Shown: positions 47,216 through 56,712, counted from the first letter of the stretch. The stretch: 64,000 bases of DNA from Planomonospora sp. ID67723 (GCF_015711605.1 NZ_JABTEZ010000001.1:1-64000); one strand, 5' to 3'. Numbers and translations are program-made. The notes: generated from the letters alone by a model not told the origin.

Positions 47216-49465
47216 ATGCCGGAACAGCAGATGCGCGTGCTCGCTGATCGCTACGAGCTGATCGCGCCGCTCGGCCGAGGGACGATGGGCACCGTCTGGC
47301 GTGCTCACGACCGTTCCCTGGGCCGCGACGTCGCGATCAAGGAGATCCGCCAGGAGCCCGGGCTCAGCGAGGCACAGCGCGCCGAACTGCGGGAACGCAT
47401 GATCCGTGAGGGTCGTACGGCAGCCCGCATCAGCCACCCGTCGGTCGCCACCGTCCATGATGCGATCATCGAGGACGGCAGCCCGTGGATCATCATGGAG
47501 TTGGTGCAGGCACGCTCCCTCGAACAGGTGATCGAGGAGGAGGGTCCGCTCCCGCCCCGCCTGGTCGCCGAGATCGGCGTGGACCTGCTGAGCGCGCTGC
47601 GCGCCGCCCACGCCCAGGGGATCCTGCACCGCGACGTGAAGCCCGGCAACGTGCTGATCACCGAGAGCGGCCGGGTGGTGCTGACCGACTTCGGCATCGC
47701 CAAGGCCGAAGGCGACACGAGCCTCACCCAGACCGGCATGGTGATCGGCTCCCCGGGATACACCGCACCCGAGCGGGCGCGGGGCGAGCACACCGGGCCC
47801 GAGTCGGATCTGTGGTCCCTCGGGGCCACCCTGTACTTCGCGGTCGAGGGACGGCCGGCCTACGAGCGCTCCTCGGTCGCCGAGACCCTGGCCGCGCTGA
47901 TGACCGAGAGCGCCGACCCGCCGGCCCAGGCGGGCCCGCTCCGCCCCGTGCTCGAGCACCTCCTGGAGAAGGACTACACGGTACGGCTCACCGCCTCCCA
48001 GGCGACCGCGATGCTCCGCGCCGTGGCGGACACCCCTTCGTCCGAGGCGGTGCCCCCGGCGATCCCGGCGGAGCCTCCTGCGCCGGCCCCCGGGAGCGAC
48101 GCCCGCGCCGAGGACGGGAGGGGCCCCGAGGACGGCGCTGGGGACGGCGCTGGGGACGGCGCTGGGGACGGCACCGCGGACGGCGCGGCGGACGGCGCGG
48201 TGACCGGCACAGAGAGCGGCGCAGAGAGCAGCACAGAGAGCGGCACCGGGCCCGGGGCCGACGCGGCGCCGGACGAGGAGTTCGACGCCGACCGCACCAT
48301 GCTGGTCATCCGGCCCAAGAACGGTCTCCGCCTCCCCGGGACCGTGGAGACGCCCGTCGCCGCGACGCCTCCTGCGGCACCTCCTGCTCCGCCGGCCCGT
48401 CCCCGCCCTGTGGCCGACTCCTCCGAGCTGGGGATCCACGTGGCGGGGAAGCCGAAGTCCCCGGCCGCACCCGGAGGCGGGGAGGGCGGGTCCCCTGCCG
48501 CTCCGTCGATCGAGGACTCCGCAGCGACGCCTCCGCACGGTTTCCCGATGGTGCCGGCTCAGGGCGCCCCGATGGCCGCACGGCCGGGGGGACCCTCCCC
48601 CGACGACGTGTCGACGGCCGTCGGGATGCTGCCCGGCTTCAACGGATCCGCAAGGCCGGGCGCCCCCGGCGCGCCGCTGCCCGGGGCGGCGGAAGGAGCG
48701 CAGCACCTGCTCCCGGGGGCGTCCGACGGAGCCCCTCCCCCCTCGCGCGGGCTGGGGACGGACCTGTTCTCCATCGCTCAGGCGCAGGGCGCGGAGAAGG
48801 CCGGGCCGCACGGGAACCGGGTCGGCACGCTCGTCCTGATCGGGGTGGCGGCCGTCTCCCTGGTGATCATCATGATTCTGGTGGTGGCGGCCTTCGCCGA
48901 CAGCAGCGGGAGCACCACCGCCGCGGCCGGCGTCGCCACCGCGCCGGTGTCCGGGTCGAGCAGCGCGGGCGGCCCCGCACCCGGCTCGACCCCCTCTCCG
49001 GGGTTCCGCAGGCACAAGGACCCCAAGGGGTTCACGATCGACTTCCCCGCCCCGCTGCAGAAGAGCGTCAACGGCGACGACGTCGTCTTCAAGAGCGCCG
49101 GCGACCCGCGCTACCTCCGGGTCAACACCTCCACGCACGTCTCCGACGAGGTCGGGAAGACCGTCACGGCGATCCAGAACGCCGCGGCCGAGGCCGGCAG
49201 CTACCCCGGCTACCGGCTGGTCGGGGTCACCGAGCTGGACGTCGACCCGTACGCCGGGGCGAACGCGGCCGACTGGGAGTTCACCTACGTCACGGGCGAG
49301 AAGACGATCCACGTGCTGGCCCGTTTCGTGAGCCTTCCCGGGGAGAACGACTACGTCATCTACTGGGCGGTTCCGGAAGCCTCCTGGGAGGAGGAGGCCG
49401 GCATCCGCGACACGGTGCTCGCCTCCTTCCAGCCGGCGCGGGAGAAGGCTCCGGGCGGCTCCTGA
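47216..49465 (+). CDS. transmembrane serine/threonine protein kinase
   Basis: 749 residues. Kinase domain about 10-275: loop GRGTMGTV, Lys 42 (VAIKEI), HRDVKPGN, DFG in 'LTDFGIAKAEGD', 'GSPGYTAPERARG'. Then about 260 residues of low-complexity linker (Gly/Asp/Ala/Thr/Glu, then Pro), one membrane helix near 535-560 (VLIGVAAVSLVIIMILVVAAF), and an extracellular domain of about 160 residues beginning 'HKDPKGFTIDFPAPLQKSVNG' (serine/arginine-type beta-rich ligand domain, unknown). No PASTA repeats. The outside domain may be the sensor. Leaderless ATG. Confidence 0.9.
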   Translation: MPEQQMRVLADRYELIAPLGRGTMGTVWRAHDRSLGRDVAIKEIRQEPGLSEAQRAELRERMIREGRTAARISHPSVATVHDAIIEDGSPWIIMELVQARSLEQVIEEEGPLPPRLVAEIGVDLLSALRAAHAQGILHRDVKPGNVLITESGRVVLTDFGIAKAEGDTSLTQTGMVIGSPGYTAPERARGEHTGPESDLWSLGATLYFAVEGRPAYERSSVAETLAALMTESADPPAQAGPLRPVLEHLLEKDYTVRLTASQATAMLRAVADTPSSEAVPPAIPAEPPAPAPGSDARAEDGRGPEDGAGDGAGDGAGDGTADGAADGAVTGTESGAESSTESGTGPGADAAPDEEFDADRTMLVIRPKNGLRLPGTVETPVAATPPAAPPAPPARPRPVADSSELGIHVAGKPKSPAAPGGGEGGSPAAPSIEDSAATPPHGFPMVPAQGAPMAARPGGPSPDDVSTAVGMLPGFNGSARPGAPGAPLPGAAEGAQHLLPGASDGAPPPSRGLGTDLFSIAQAQGAEKAGPHGNRVGTLVLIGVAAVSLVIIMILVVAAFADSSGSTTAAAGVATAPVSGSSSAGGPAPGSTPSPGFRRHKDPKGFTIDFPAPLQKSVNGDDVVFKSAGDPRYLRVNTSTHVSDEVGKTVTAIQNAAAEAGSYPGYRLVGVTELDVDPYAGANAADWEFTYVTGEKTIHVLARFVSLPGENDYVIYWAVPEASWEEEAGIRDTVLASFQPAREKAPGGS
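48131..48202 (+). repeat. 12-base tandem repeat in kinase 2 linker
   Basis: Six units of a 12-base sequence (GACGGCGCTGGG, first three identical, last three diverged) encode DGAG/DGTA/DGAA/DGAV. Copy number may vary between strains. Confidence 0.85.
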
Positions 49466-49543
49466 GCGGGCGGCCCGGAGTCTTCCCGGGACCGGCGGGA
49501 GCGCCGAACAGCGGGCTTATCTCCCGCGTTGCAGACTGATCCC

Positions 49544-50935
49544 ATGAGCGAGTACCGGATCGAACATGACTCGATGGGCGACGTGCGCGTCCCGGCGGGT
49601 GCGAAGTGGCGGGCCCAGACGCAGCGGGCGGTGGAGAATTTCCCGATCTCGGGACGCGGCCTGGAGAGCCCGCACATCGCGGCCCTCGGACTGATCAAGG
49701 CGATCGCCGCCGAGGTCAACTCCGAGCTCGGGGTGCTGGACAAGGAGCTGGCCCAGGCGATCGCCGAGGCCGCCACCGACATCGCGGAGAACGAGTGGGA
49801 CGGCGAGTTTCCCATCGACGTCTTCCAGACCGGCTCCGGCACCTCCTCCAACATGAACGCCAACGAGGTGATCGCCACCCTCGCCGAGGAGCGGCTGGGC
49901 CGCCCGGTCCATCCCAACGACCACGTCAACGCCTCCCAGTCGTCCAACGACGTGTTCCCCACCTCCATCCACGTCGCCGCGCTGACCGAGGTGACCTACC
50001 ACCTCATCCCGTCCCTGCGGCACCTGGCCACCGCGCTGCGCGAGAAGTCGATCGAGTTCGACCAGGTGGTCAAGGCGGGCCGTACGCACCTGATGGACGC
50101 CACCCCGGTCACCCTCGGCCAGGAGTTCGGCGGCTACGCCACCCAGGTCGACAACGCCGTCGCCCGGGTGCGGAGCGCGCTGCCCCGCCTCGCCGAGCTG
50201 CCCCTGGGCGGGACCGCGGTCGGGACGGGCGTCAACACCCCGCCCGGCTTCGCCAGGAAGGTCATCGAGAAGCTCGGCGAGGCCACCGACCTGCCGTTCA
50301 CCGAGGCCCCCGACCACTTCGAGGCCCAGGGCGCCCGGGACGCCGTGGTGGAGCTCTCCGGTCAGCTCCGGACCGTCGCGGTCTCCCTCAACAAGATCGC
50401 CAATGACCTCCGCTGGATGGGTTCGGGCCCGCGCACCGGGCTCGGCGAGATCAACCTCCCGGACCTCCAGCCCGGCTCCTCGATCATGCCCGGCAAGGTC
50501 AACCCGGTCATCCCCGAAGCCGTCTGCATGGTCGCCGCCCAGGTCGTCGGGAACGACGCGGCCATCGCCTTCGCCGGGGCGTCGGGCAGCTTCGAGCTCA
50601 ACGTGGCCCTGCCGGTCATGGCGCGCAACCTCCTGGAGTCCGTGCGGCTGCTCGCCAACGTCTCCCGCCTGCTGGCCGACCGCTGCGTGCACGGCATCAC
50701 CGCCAACACCGAGCGGCTGCGTGAGTACGCCGAGTCGTCGCCGTCCATCGTCACCCCGCTCAACCGGCACGTGGGCTACGAGGAGGCTGCGAAGATCGCC
50801 AAGCAGGCGCTGGCCGAGCGGAAGACCATCCGCCAGGTCGTCGTCGAGCGCGGCCACGTCGCGAACGGCACTCTCACCGAGGAGCAGCTCGACGCCCTGC
50901 TGGACGTGCTCTCCATGACCCGTCCTCCGTCGTAG
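49544..50935 (+). CDS. fumC: class II fumarate hydratase
   Basis: 463 residues, aspartase/fumarase superfamily tetramer. Landmarks: '[13 protein letters not shown]', '[16 protein letters not shown]', '[22 protein letters not shown]' (split across two blocks) and the catalytic loop [10 protein letters not shown] near residue 312. Iron-free and oxygen-stable, so it backs up the class I enzyme encoded at 43878. ATG 49544; no Shine-Dalgarno; CAGACT six bases upstream may be a leaderless -10. M. tuberculosis has only this type (Rv1098c), next to glpX; here about 19 kb separates them. Confidence 0.95.
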   Translation: MSEYRIEHDSMGDVRVPAGAKWRAQTQRAVENFPISGRGLESPHIAALGLIKAIAAEVNSELGVLDKELAQAIAEAATDIAENEWDGEFPIDVFQTGSGTSSNMNANEVIATLAEERLGRPVHPNDHVNASQSSNDVFPTSIHVAALTEVTYHLIPSLRHLATALREKSIEFDQVVKAGRTHLMDATPVTLGQEFGGYATQVDNAVARVRSALPRLAELPLGGTAVGTGVNTPPGFARKVIEKLGEATDLPFTEAPDHFEAQGARDAVVELSGQLRTVAVSLNKIANDLRWMGSGPRTGLGEINLPDLQPGSSIMPGKVNPVIPEAVCMVAAQVVGNDAAIAFAGASGSFELNVALPVMARNLLESVRLLANVSRLLADRCVHGITANTERLREYAESSPSIVTPLNRHVGYEEAAKIAKQALAERKTIRQVVVERGHVANGTLTEEQLDALLDVLSMTRPPS

Positions 50936-50961
50936 ATCGGCGCCGTGGAAGACTCGGCCCC

Positions 50962-51348
50962 ATGACTCAGATCAAGTTCTACGGCCGCCGCGACGTCTGG
51001 GCCCCCCTCCGCCGGGAGGTCTCGGACGTCGTGCACGGCTGCCTGGCCGAGGTCTGGAGGCTCCCGGAGGACAAGCGGTTCCACCGCTTCCTGCTGCTGG
51101 ACGCCGACGACCTGCTCTGCCCGCAGCGGAGCGAGCGCTATCTGATCGTGGAGATCGTCTGCTTCGCGGGCCGGTCGGACGAGGCCAAGCGCGACCTGAT
51201 CCGGACGTTGTTCGCCCGGACCGGGGAGGCGCTCGGCCTCCCCGCCGAGGACCTGGAGATCGTCATCCTGGAGTCGCCCCAGGTGAACTGGGGCATCCGC
51301 GGGGTCCCGGGCGACGAGCTGGCACTGACCTACCCGGTCACCGTCTGA
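50962..51348 (+). CDS. tautomerase-like small protein
   Basis: 128 residues. The pattern (beta-alpha-beta with 'RFLLLDADDLLCPQRSERYLIVEIVCFAGRSDEAKRDLIRTLFARTGEALGLPAEDLEIVILE', spread over residues 40-105) resembles the tautomerase superfamily found in MIF/4-OT-like Streptomyces proteins. The usual catalytic Pro directly after Met is replaced by Thr, so activity is uncertain. It follows fumC by 26 bases and converges on mca. Confidence 0.6.
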   Translation: MTQIKFYGRRDVWAPLRREVSDVVHGCLAEVWRLPEDKRFHRFLLLDADDLLCPQRSERYLIVEIVCFAGRSDEAKRDLIRTLFARTGEALGLPAEDLEIVILESPQVNWGIRGVPGDELALTYPVTV

Positions 51349-51373
51349 CCCCGGGGCACTTGCGGTCCGGGCT

Positions 51374-52237
51374 TCACCGCCTGATCCCGGCGAACAGGTC
51401 GGTCTCCGGCAGCTCCGTCTCGACGTGGGAGCGGGCGAGCTGGTAGTCCTCGGTGGGCCAGACCTCCCGCTCCAGGTCGCGCGGAGTGGAGAACCACGGC
51501 CCCTCGGGGTCGATCTGGGTGGCATGCGCCTTGATCGCCCGCTCCCGGACCTCGAAGTAGTCGTCGCAGGTCACCCGGGTGGTCGCGGTCAGCTGGGGCA
51601 TGCCCTCGAACCAGTCCTCCGTCAGCATCTCCGCCAGCGGCGACTCCAGCCCCCTGGCGAGCAGCCCCTCGTGGATCGAGGTGAACCACTCGCGGGAGAA
51701 CGACACCATGTAGTAGAGCTTGAGCGGCTGCCACGGCTCGCCGGTGCCGGGATAGCGGGCCGGGTCGCCCGCCGCCTCGAACGCCTCGACGGCCACCCGG
51801 TGGGTCATGATGTGGTCGGGGTGCGGGTAGCCGCCCGTCTCGTCGTAGGTGATGATCACATGCGGCCGGAACTCCCGCACCGCCGCCACCAGCGGCCGCG
51901 AGGCGACCTCGAGGTCCTGCAGGGCGAAGCACCCCTCCGGCAGCGGCTCCCCCTCGCCGGGCAGGCCGGAGTCGACGAAGCCGAGCCAGCGGTGCCCGAC
52001 GCCGAGGATCGCGGCGGCCTCGGCCATCTCCTTGCGCCGGATCTCCGCGATGTTCTCCAGCACGCCGGGCCGGTCCATCGCCGGGTTGAGGATGTCGCCG
52101 CGCTCCCCGCCGGTGCAGGTGCACACCAGGACGTCGACCCCCTCGGCGACGTAGCGGGCCATGGTCGCAGCCCCCTTGCTGGACTCGTCGTCGGGGTGGG
52201 CGTGTACCGCCATCAGCCTCAGGGGGTTCGCGGTCAT
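51374..52237 (-). CDS. mca: mycothiol S-conjugate amidase
   Basis: 287 residues from ATG 52237 (GAGG six bases upstream). LmbE/PIG-L deacetylase fold. Cleaves mycothiol conjugates to release mercapturic acids in detoxification. Zinc motif HAHPDDE (12-18) and 'YPHPDHIMTHRVAV' are present. 'SFSREWFTSIHEGLLARG' and the long C-terminal part distinguish Mca (M. tuberculosis Rv1082) from the biosynthetic MshB. Evidence for a mycothiol-making actinobacterium. Confidence 0.92.
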   Translation of the reverse strand: MTANPLRLMAVHAHPDDESSKGAATMARYVAEGVDVLVCTCTGGERGDILNPAMDRPGVLENIAEIRRKEMAEAAAILGVGHRWLGFVDSGLPGEGEPLPEGCFALQDLEVASRPLVAAVREFRPHVIITYDETGGYPHPDHIMTHRVAVEAFEAAGDPARYPGTGEPWQPLKLYYMVSFSREWFTSIHEGLLARGLESPLAEMLTEDWFEGMPQLTATTRVTCDDYFEVRERAIKAHATQIDPEGPWFSTPRDLEREVWPTEDYQLARSHVETELPETDLFAGIRR

Positions 52238-52398
52238 TCGCATCCTCGTGTCGGTAGATGTCGGGCGGACCTCTCCGAGACTAGATCAGGCCGGCGACAG
52301 TTTCCGCGCCGCGGATCGCCCGTCCGGGGAGGACCGCTCCGCGGACGGAACCCCCGTGCCCGCCGACCGCACCGGGCGAACGGACCGCGGGTCTCCCA

Positions 52399-52436
52399 CA
52401 CATAACCCGCTAGGAGAGTATGTCGGCCGACGACAT
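52399..52436 (+). promoter_or_regulatory. inverted repeat and sdh-like motif upstream of the 3-hydroxybutyrate dehydrogenase gene
   Basis: ATGTCG-GCCGA-CGACAT (52420-52436) is a perfect 6-base palindrome centred about 45 bases before the predicted transcription start, a position typical of an activator. Just before it CACATAACCCGCTAGG (52399-52414) closely resembles CACATAACCGCTGGG at 1163-1177 in the sdh leader. Confidence 0.5.
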
Positions 52437-52459
52437 GGGCCGGGATTCACGTGATTGCC

Positions 52460-52472
52460 TAGATTCGTCAGC
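52460..52472 (+). promoter_or_regulatory. leaderless-type -10 element of the 3-hydroxybutyrate dehydrogenase gene
   Basis: TAGATT (52460-52465), 7 bases, ATG 52473; no Shine-Dalgarno. Confidence 0.6.
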
Positions 52473-53231
52473 ATGATTGACCTGACAGGGCGACGGGCCG
52501 TGGTGACCGGGGCGGGCAGCGGGATCGGGCGGGCCTGCGCCCGGCGGCTGGCCGAGGCCGGAGCGCACGTGGTGGTGGTCGACGTGGACGCCGAGGCCGC
52601 CGCGAAGGTTGCCGTCGAGGTCGCCGGGATCCCGGTCGTCGCGGACCTGTCGGTCCCGGACTTCCTGGACGCGCTCCCCCGCGAGCTGCTCGGCGGCACC
52701 GACATCGTGGTGAACAACGCCGGGTTCCAGCACGTGGCGCCGGTCGAGGCGTTCCCCCCGGAGGTCTTCGCGAAGATCCTCAAGGTCATGGTCGAGGCGC
52801 CGTTCCTGCTGGCGCGGGCGGTCCTGCCGGGGATGTACGAACGGGGCTGGGGGCGGATCGTGAACGTCTCCTCGATCCACGGCCTGCGCGCTTCGCCGTA
52901 CAAATCCGCATATGTCACTGCGAAACATGCCCTGGAAGGGCTGTCGAAGGTCATCGCCCTCGAAGGCGCCCCGCACGGCGTCACCTCCAACTGCGTGAGC
53001 CCCGCCTACGTCCGCACCCCGCTGGTGGAGCGGCAGATCGACGCCCAGGCCGAGACCCACGGCATCGGCAGGGACGAGGTCGTCGAGCAGATCATGCTCG
53101 CGCCCGCCGCGATCAAGCGGCTGGTCGAGCCCGAGGAGGTCGCCGAGCTGGTCGCCTACCTGTGCGGCCCGCACGGCTCCTTCATGACCGGCACCTCGCT
53201 GCCCGTGGACGGCGGCTGGACCGCCCGCTGA
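52473..53231 (+). CDS. 3-hydroxybutyrate dehydrogenase (SDR)
   Basis: 252 residues, classical short-chain dehydrogenase. Cofactor motif TGAGSGIG (12-19), NNAG in 'VVNNAGFQHVAPVEAF', catalytic Ser in 'NVSSIHGLRASPYKSAY' and Tyr 147/Lys 151 (YVTAK). 'GFQHVAPVEAFP' and the C-terminal 'SLPVDGGWTA' are characteristic of D-3-hydroxybutyrate dehydrogenases, which yield acetoacetate. It lies before a GAF-PucR regulator, MHS transporter and secreted esterase, in one direction. Confidence 0.9.
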   Translation: MIDLTGRRAVVTGAGSGIGRACARRLAEAGAHVVVVDVDAEAAAKVAVEVAGIPVVADLSVPDFLDALPRELLGGTDIVVNNAGFQHVAPVEAFPPEVFAKILKVMVEAPFLLARAVLPGMYERGWGRIVNVSSIHGLRASPYKSAYVTAKHALEGLSKVIALEGAPHGVTSNCVSPAYVRTPLVERQIDAQAETHGIGRDEVVEQIMLAPAAIKRLVEPEEVAELVAYLCGPHGSFMTGTSLPVDGGWTAR

Positions 53232-53316
53232 CCGTCCCCGGCCCGCTCCCGGCCGGACGCCGGGTACGGTTCCCCGGGCGGCTCCGGCGGGCGCGGCCAC
53301 AAGGAGAATGGACGGC

Positions 53317-55233
53317 ATGGACGCGCGGGTGTTTCTCGAACTGCTGGCCAGGGAGGCCTCGGCCGTCGAGTTCGAGGGGCCCGTCCTGGCCGCCAGGACC
53401 GCCGGGGTGGACGCGGCCGCCCTGGCCGAGCTGGAGGAGGCCAAGCTCGCCGCGCTGAAGGTGCGGGCGCTGCTGCGGCGCAGAGCCAGGCGCGAGGCCG
53501 AGCTCTCGGCCCTGTTCGACACCGCCGGCGACCTGGCCGGGCTCCGGGACCTGGATGCCGTGCTGGAGGCCATCGTGCGCCGGGCCAGGCAGTTGCTCGG
53601 CACCGACGCCGCCTACATGACCCTGCACGACCCCGAACGGGGCGACACCTGGATGCGGGTCACCGACGGCTCGGTCTCGGCGAAGTTCCGGGCCCTGCGC
53701 CTGGCCATGGGGGCCGGGCTCGGCGGGCTGGTCGCCCAGACCGCCACCCCCTACGCCACCGCCGACTACTTCGCCGACGAGCGCTTCCGCCACAAGACCG
53801 ACATCGACGACGCCGTGAAGGAGGAGGGCCTCGTCGCCATCCTCGGCGTGCCGCTCAAGCTCGGCGCGCGGGTCATCGGGGTGCTGTTCGCGGCCAACCG
53901 GAGCGTGCGGCCGTTCACCCAGGACGAGGTGGTGCTGCTCGGCTCGCTGGCCGCCCACGCCGCGGTCGCCATCGACAACGCCCGGCTGCTGCAGGAGACC
54001 AGGAACGCCCTGGAGGAGCTCAGCGAGGCCAACCGGCAGGTCAACGCGCACAGTGCGGCGGTGGAGCGGGCCGCGCTCGCGCACGACCGGATGACCGGGC
54101 TGGTGCTGCGCGGCGGCGGTGTCGAGGACGTGGCCGCCGTGGTCACCGAGGTGCTCGGCGGCTCGCTGGCCGTGCTGGACGGCGCGGGGCGGCCGATAGC
54201 CGGCGACCTGGACGAGCTGGAAGCCGCCGGGCCGCGGGACGCGCGGGCGGACCGGCACGGCCCCGCTGCGACTCCGGACGCGACCGCGGCGGCGATCGCG
54301 GACGCCGCGCAGTCGTCCCGGGCGCTGGGCCGTACCGTCCGCAGGGGCAACCTGCTGGTCGCGTCGGTGGACGTCGCGGCCGAACCCCTGTGCACGCTCG
54401 TACTGCGGGCCGGCGGCCGGGTGGCGGACACCGACCAGCGCATCCTGGAGCGGGCCGCGCTGGTCACCGCGCTGCTGCTGCTCTTCCGCCGCACGGTGGC
54501 CGAGGCGGAGAGCCGGGTCCGGGGTGAGCTGCTCGACGACCTGATCTCCCGGCCGGGCCTCGACGGGCTGGGCGATCGGGCCCGGCGGGTCGGCGTGGAC
54601 CTGGACCGCGACCACGTGGTGGTCGTGGTCCGCCACGAAGGCCAGCGCGAGCGGGCCGCCTTCTGGGCCTCGTCCCGGGCCGCGCTGGAGCACGGCCTGG
54701 CCGCCCAGCGCGGGGACGAGCTCGTCCTGCTGCTCCCCGGCGACCAGCCGGGACCGCTCGCCAGACGGGTGGCGTCCGAGCTGACCGCCTCCCTCGGCCG
54801 CCCTGCCACCGCGGGCGCCTGCGGCCCGGTCCGCGGCGCCGCCGAGGTCGCCGCCGCCCACGGCGAGGCGCGGCGTTGCGCCGACGCGCTGCGGGCGCTG
54901 GGCCGGGCCGGGGAGGGCGCCGGAGCCGCCGAGCTGGGCTTCGTCGGGCTGCTGGTCGGCGACGGGCGCGACATCGAGGCCTTCCTCGGCTCGGCGATCG
55001 GCCCGGTGGTCGACTACGACGCCCGCCGCGGCACCGCCCTGATCCGCACGCTCACCGCCTACTTCGGCGCCGGGGGGTCGCTCTCCCGTACGGCGGACGC
55101 CCTGCACATCCACGTCAACACCGTCACCCAGCGCCTGGACCGGATCTCCCAGCTCCTGGGCGCGGGCTGGCAGGAGCCCGAGCGGGCCCTGGAGATCCAG
55201 CTCGCCCTGCGGCTCCACCGGCTGCGCGGCTGA
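53317..55233 (+). CDS. GAF domain plus PucR-type HTH transcriptional regulator
   Basis: 638 residues from ATG 53317 (AAGGAG ten bases upstream; ATG 53308 is too close to it). N-terminal helical segment, GAF domain about residues 70-230 (LLGTDAAYMTLHD ... 'GVPLKLGARVIGVLFAANRSVRPF'), a coiled-coil joint, a middle CdaR-like GGDEF-related domain, and a C-terminal PucR HTH ('LIRTLTAYFGAGGSLSRTAD', 'HVNTVTQRLDRISQLLG'). Such regulators activate adjacent catabolic genes. It is placed between the dehydrogenase and the transporter, so both are likely targets. Confidence 0.88.
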   Translation: MDARVFLELLAREASAVEFEGPVLAARTAGVDAAALAELEEAKLAALKVRALLRRRARREAELSALFDTAGDLAGLRDLDAVLEAIVRRARQLLGTDAAYMTLHDPERGDTWMRVTDGSVSAKFRALRLAMGAGLGGLVAQTATPYATADYFADERFRHKTDIDDAVKEEGLVAILGVPLKLGARVIGVLFAANRSVRPFTQDEVVLLGSLAAHAAVAIDNARLLQETRNALEELSEANRQVNAHSAAVERAALAHDRMTGLVLRGGGVEDVAAVVTEVLGGSLAVLDGAGRPIAGDLDELEAAGPRDARADRHGPAATPDATAAAIADAAQSSRALGRTVRRGNLLVASVDVAAEPLCTLVLRAGGRVADTDQRILERAALVTALLLLFRRTVAEAESRVRGELLDDLISRPGLDGLGDRARRVGVDLDRDHVVVVVRHEGQRERAAFWASSRAALEHGLAAQRGDELVLLLPGDQPGPLARRVASELTASLGRPATAGACGPVRGAAEVAAAHGEARRCADALRALGRAGEGAGAAELGFVGLLVGDGRDIEAFLGSAIGPVVDYDARRGTALIRTLTAYFGAGGSLSRTADALHIHVNTVTQRLDRISQLLGAGWQEPERALEIQLALRLHRLRG

Positions 55234-55300
55234 GACCGTTCCGCCGCCCGCGGACAGCCCATACATCTCATCCACAGGGTGTGGAGGTTTCCCACATAGG

Positions 55301-55316
55301 AGTGACGCCGGTCACT
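55301..55316 (+). promoter_or_regulatory. CRP-like box upstream of the MHS transporter
   Basis: AGTGACGCCGGTCACT contains GTGA-N6-TCAC, the core of the CRP consensus (TGTGA-N6-TCACA), with perfect 6-base arms. It lies 51 bases before the ATG. Confidence 0.55.
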
Positions 55317-55367
55317 ACATACGGTGAGCCGACATCCCCCCAACAGCGATTCCCATTGGTGAGTGAG

Positions 55368-56693
55368 ATGACAGAGAAATCCCGCACCCCCATCGCAAAG
55401 ATCGTCGGTGCCAGCCTCGTCGGCACCACGATCGAGTGGTACGACTTCTTCCTGTACGGCTCGGCCGCGGCGCTGGTCTTCCCCGCGCTGTTCTTCCCCA
55501 AGTCCGACCCTCTCACCGGAACCCTGCTCGCCTTCCTCACCTACGCCGTCGGCTTCGCCGCCCGTCCGGTGGGCGCGCTGATCTTCGGCCACTACGGCGA
55601 CCGGCTGGGCCGCAAGAAGCTCCTGGTCATCAGCCTGGTGCTGATGGGCGGCGCGACCTTCCTGATCGGCTGCCTGCCCACCTACGCCGCGATCGGCTCG
55701 GCGGCCCCGCTGCTGCTGACCGCGCTGCGGCTGGTGCAGGGCTTCGCCCTCGGCGGCGAGTGGGGCGGCGCGGTGCTCATCGTCTCCGAACACGGCGACG
55801 CCAGGCGGCGCGGGTTCTGGGCCTCCTGGCCGCAGGCGGGCGCCCCCGGCGGCAACCTGCTGGCCACCGCGGTGCTCGCGGTGCTGGCCGCGGTCCAGTC
55901 CGACGAGGCCTTCTCCAGTTGGGGCTGGCGCATCCCGTTCCTGCTGTCGGGCGTGCTGGTCCTGGTCGGCCTGTGGATCCGGATGTCCATCGACGAGTCG
56001 CCGATCTTCCAGCAGGCCGTCGCCAAGGCCGAGCCGGTCAAGAGGCTGCCGATCGTGGAGGTCTTCCGGTACCACTGGCGCGACGTGCTCACCGCGATCG
56101 GCGCCCGCTTCGCCGAGAACGTCTCCTACTACGTGATCACCGCGTTCGTCCTGACCTACGCGACGGGGACGGTGAAGCTGGAGAAGGGTTTCGTGCTCAA
56201 CGCGGTGCTGATCGGCTCGGCCGTGCACTTCGCCTCGATCCCGATGTGGGGCGCGCTGTCGGACCGGCTGGGCCGCCGTCCGGTCTACCTGCTCGGCGCC
56301 GCCGGCGTCGGCCTGTGGGCGTTCGCGTTCTTCCCGCTGGTCGACACCGGGAACTTCGGCGCGATCACCCTGGCGGTCACGGTCGGCCTGGTGCTGCACG
56401 GCGCGATGTACGGCCCGCAGGCGGCGTTCTTCTCCGAGCTGTTCGCCACCAGGATGCGCTACTCGGGCGTGTCCATCGGCGCCCAGCTCTCCTCGATCGT
56501 CGCCGGCGCCCTCGCCCCGATCATCGCGGTGGCCCTGCTCCAGGCCTACGGCTCGGCCTTCCCGGTCACGCTCTACGTGGCGGGCGGCGCCGTGCTGACG
56601 CTGGCCACCGTCTTCTTCGCCAAGGAGACCCGGGGCCGCGACCTCGTCACCCTCGACGTTCCCGAGACCGCCACCACCGGCGTCAAGCCCTGA
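55368..56693 (+). CDS. MFS transporter, metabolite:H+ symporter (MHS) subfamily
   Basis: 441 residues with 12 helices. MHS hallmarks: 'GTTIEWYDFFLYGSAAALVF' at the first helix, 'FGHYGDRLGRKKLLVISLVLMG' after helix 2, 'RLVQGFALGGEWGGAVLI' in helix 4, and 'GALSDRLGRRPVYL' in the second half. The family takes up organic acids and osmolytes (ShiA, ProP, KgtP types). With the neighbouring genes, 3-hydroxybutyrate or its oligomers are the inferred substrate. The downstream esterase begins 20 bases later, so they share a transcript. Confidence 0.9.
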   Translation: MTEKSRTPIAKIVGASLVGTTIEWYDFFLYGSAAALVFPALFFPKSDPLTGTLLAFLTYAVGFAARPVGALIFGHYGDRLGRKKLLVISLVLMGGATFLIGCLPTYAAIGSAAPLLLTALRLVQGFALGGEWGGAVLIVSEHGDARRRGFWASWPQAGAPGGNLLATAVLAVLAAVQSDEAFSSWGWRIPFLLSGVLVLVGLWIRMSIDESPIFQQAVAKAEPVKRLPIVEVFRYHWRDVLTAIGARFAENVSYYVITAFVLTYATGTVKLEKGFVLNAVLIGSAVHFASIPMWGALSDRLGRRPVYLLGAAGVGLWAFAFFPLVDTGNFGAITLAVTVGLVLHGAMYGPQAAFFSELFATRMRYSGVSIGAQLSSIVAGALAPIIAVALLQAYGSAFPVTLYVAGGAVLTLATVFFAKETRGRDLVTLDVPETATTGVKP

Positions 56694-56712
56694 GCCGTAC
56701 GGAGACCACCCG

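Noticed and set aside
47189-49312. 707-codon minus-strand frame
   Set aside because: Antisense to the transmembrane kinase; the kinase frame has all catalytic motifs.
52410-53603. 397-codon minus-strand frame over the dehydrogenase gene
   Set aside because: The plus-strand SDR has the full cofactor and YxxxK motifs; the antisense frame has none.
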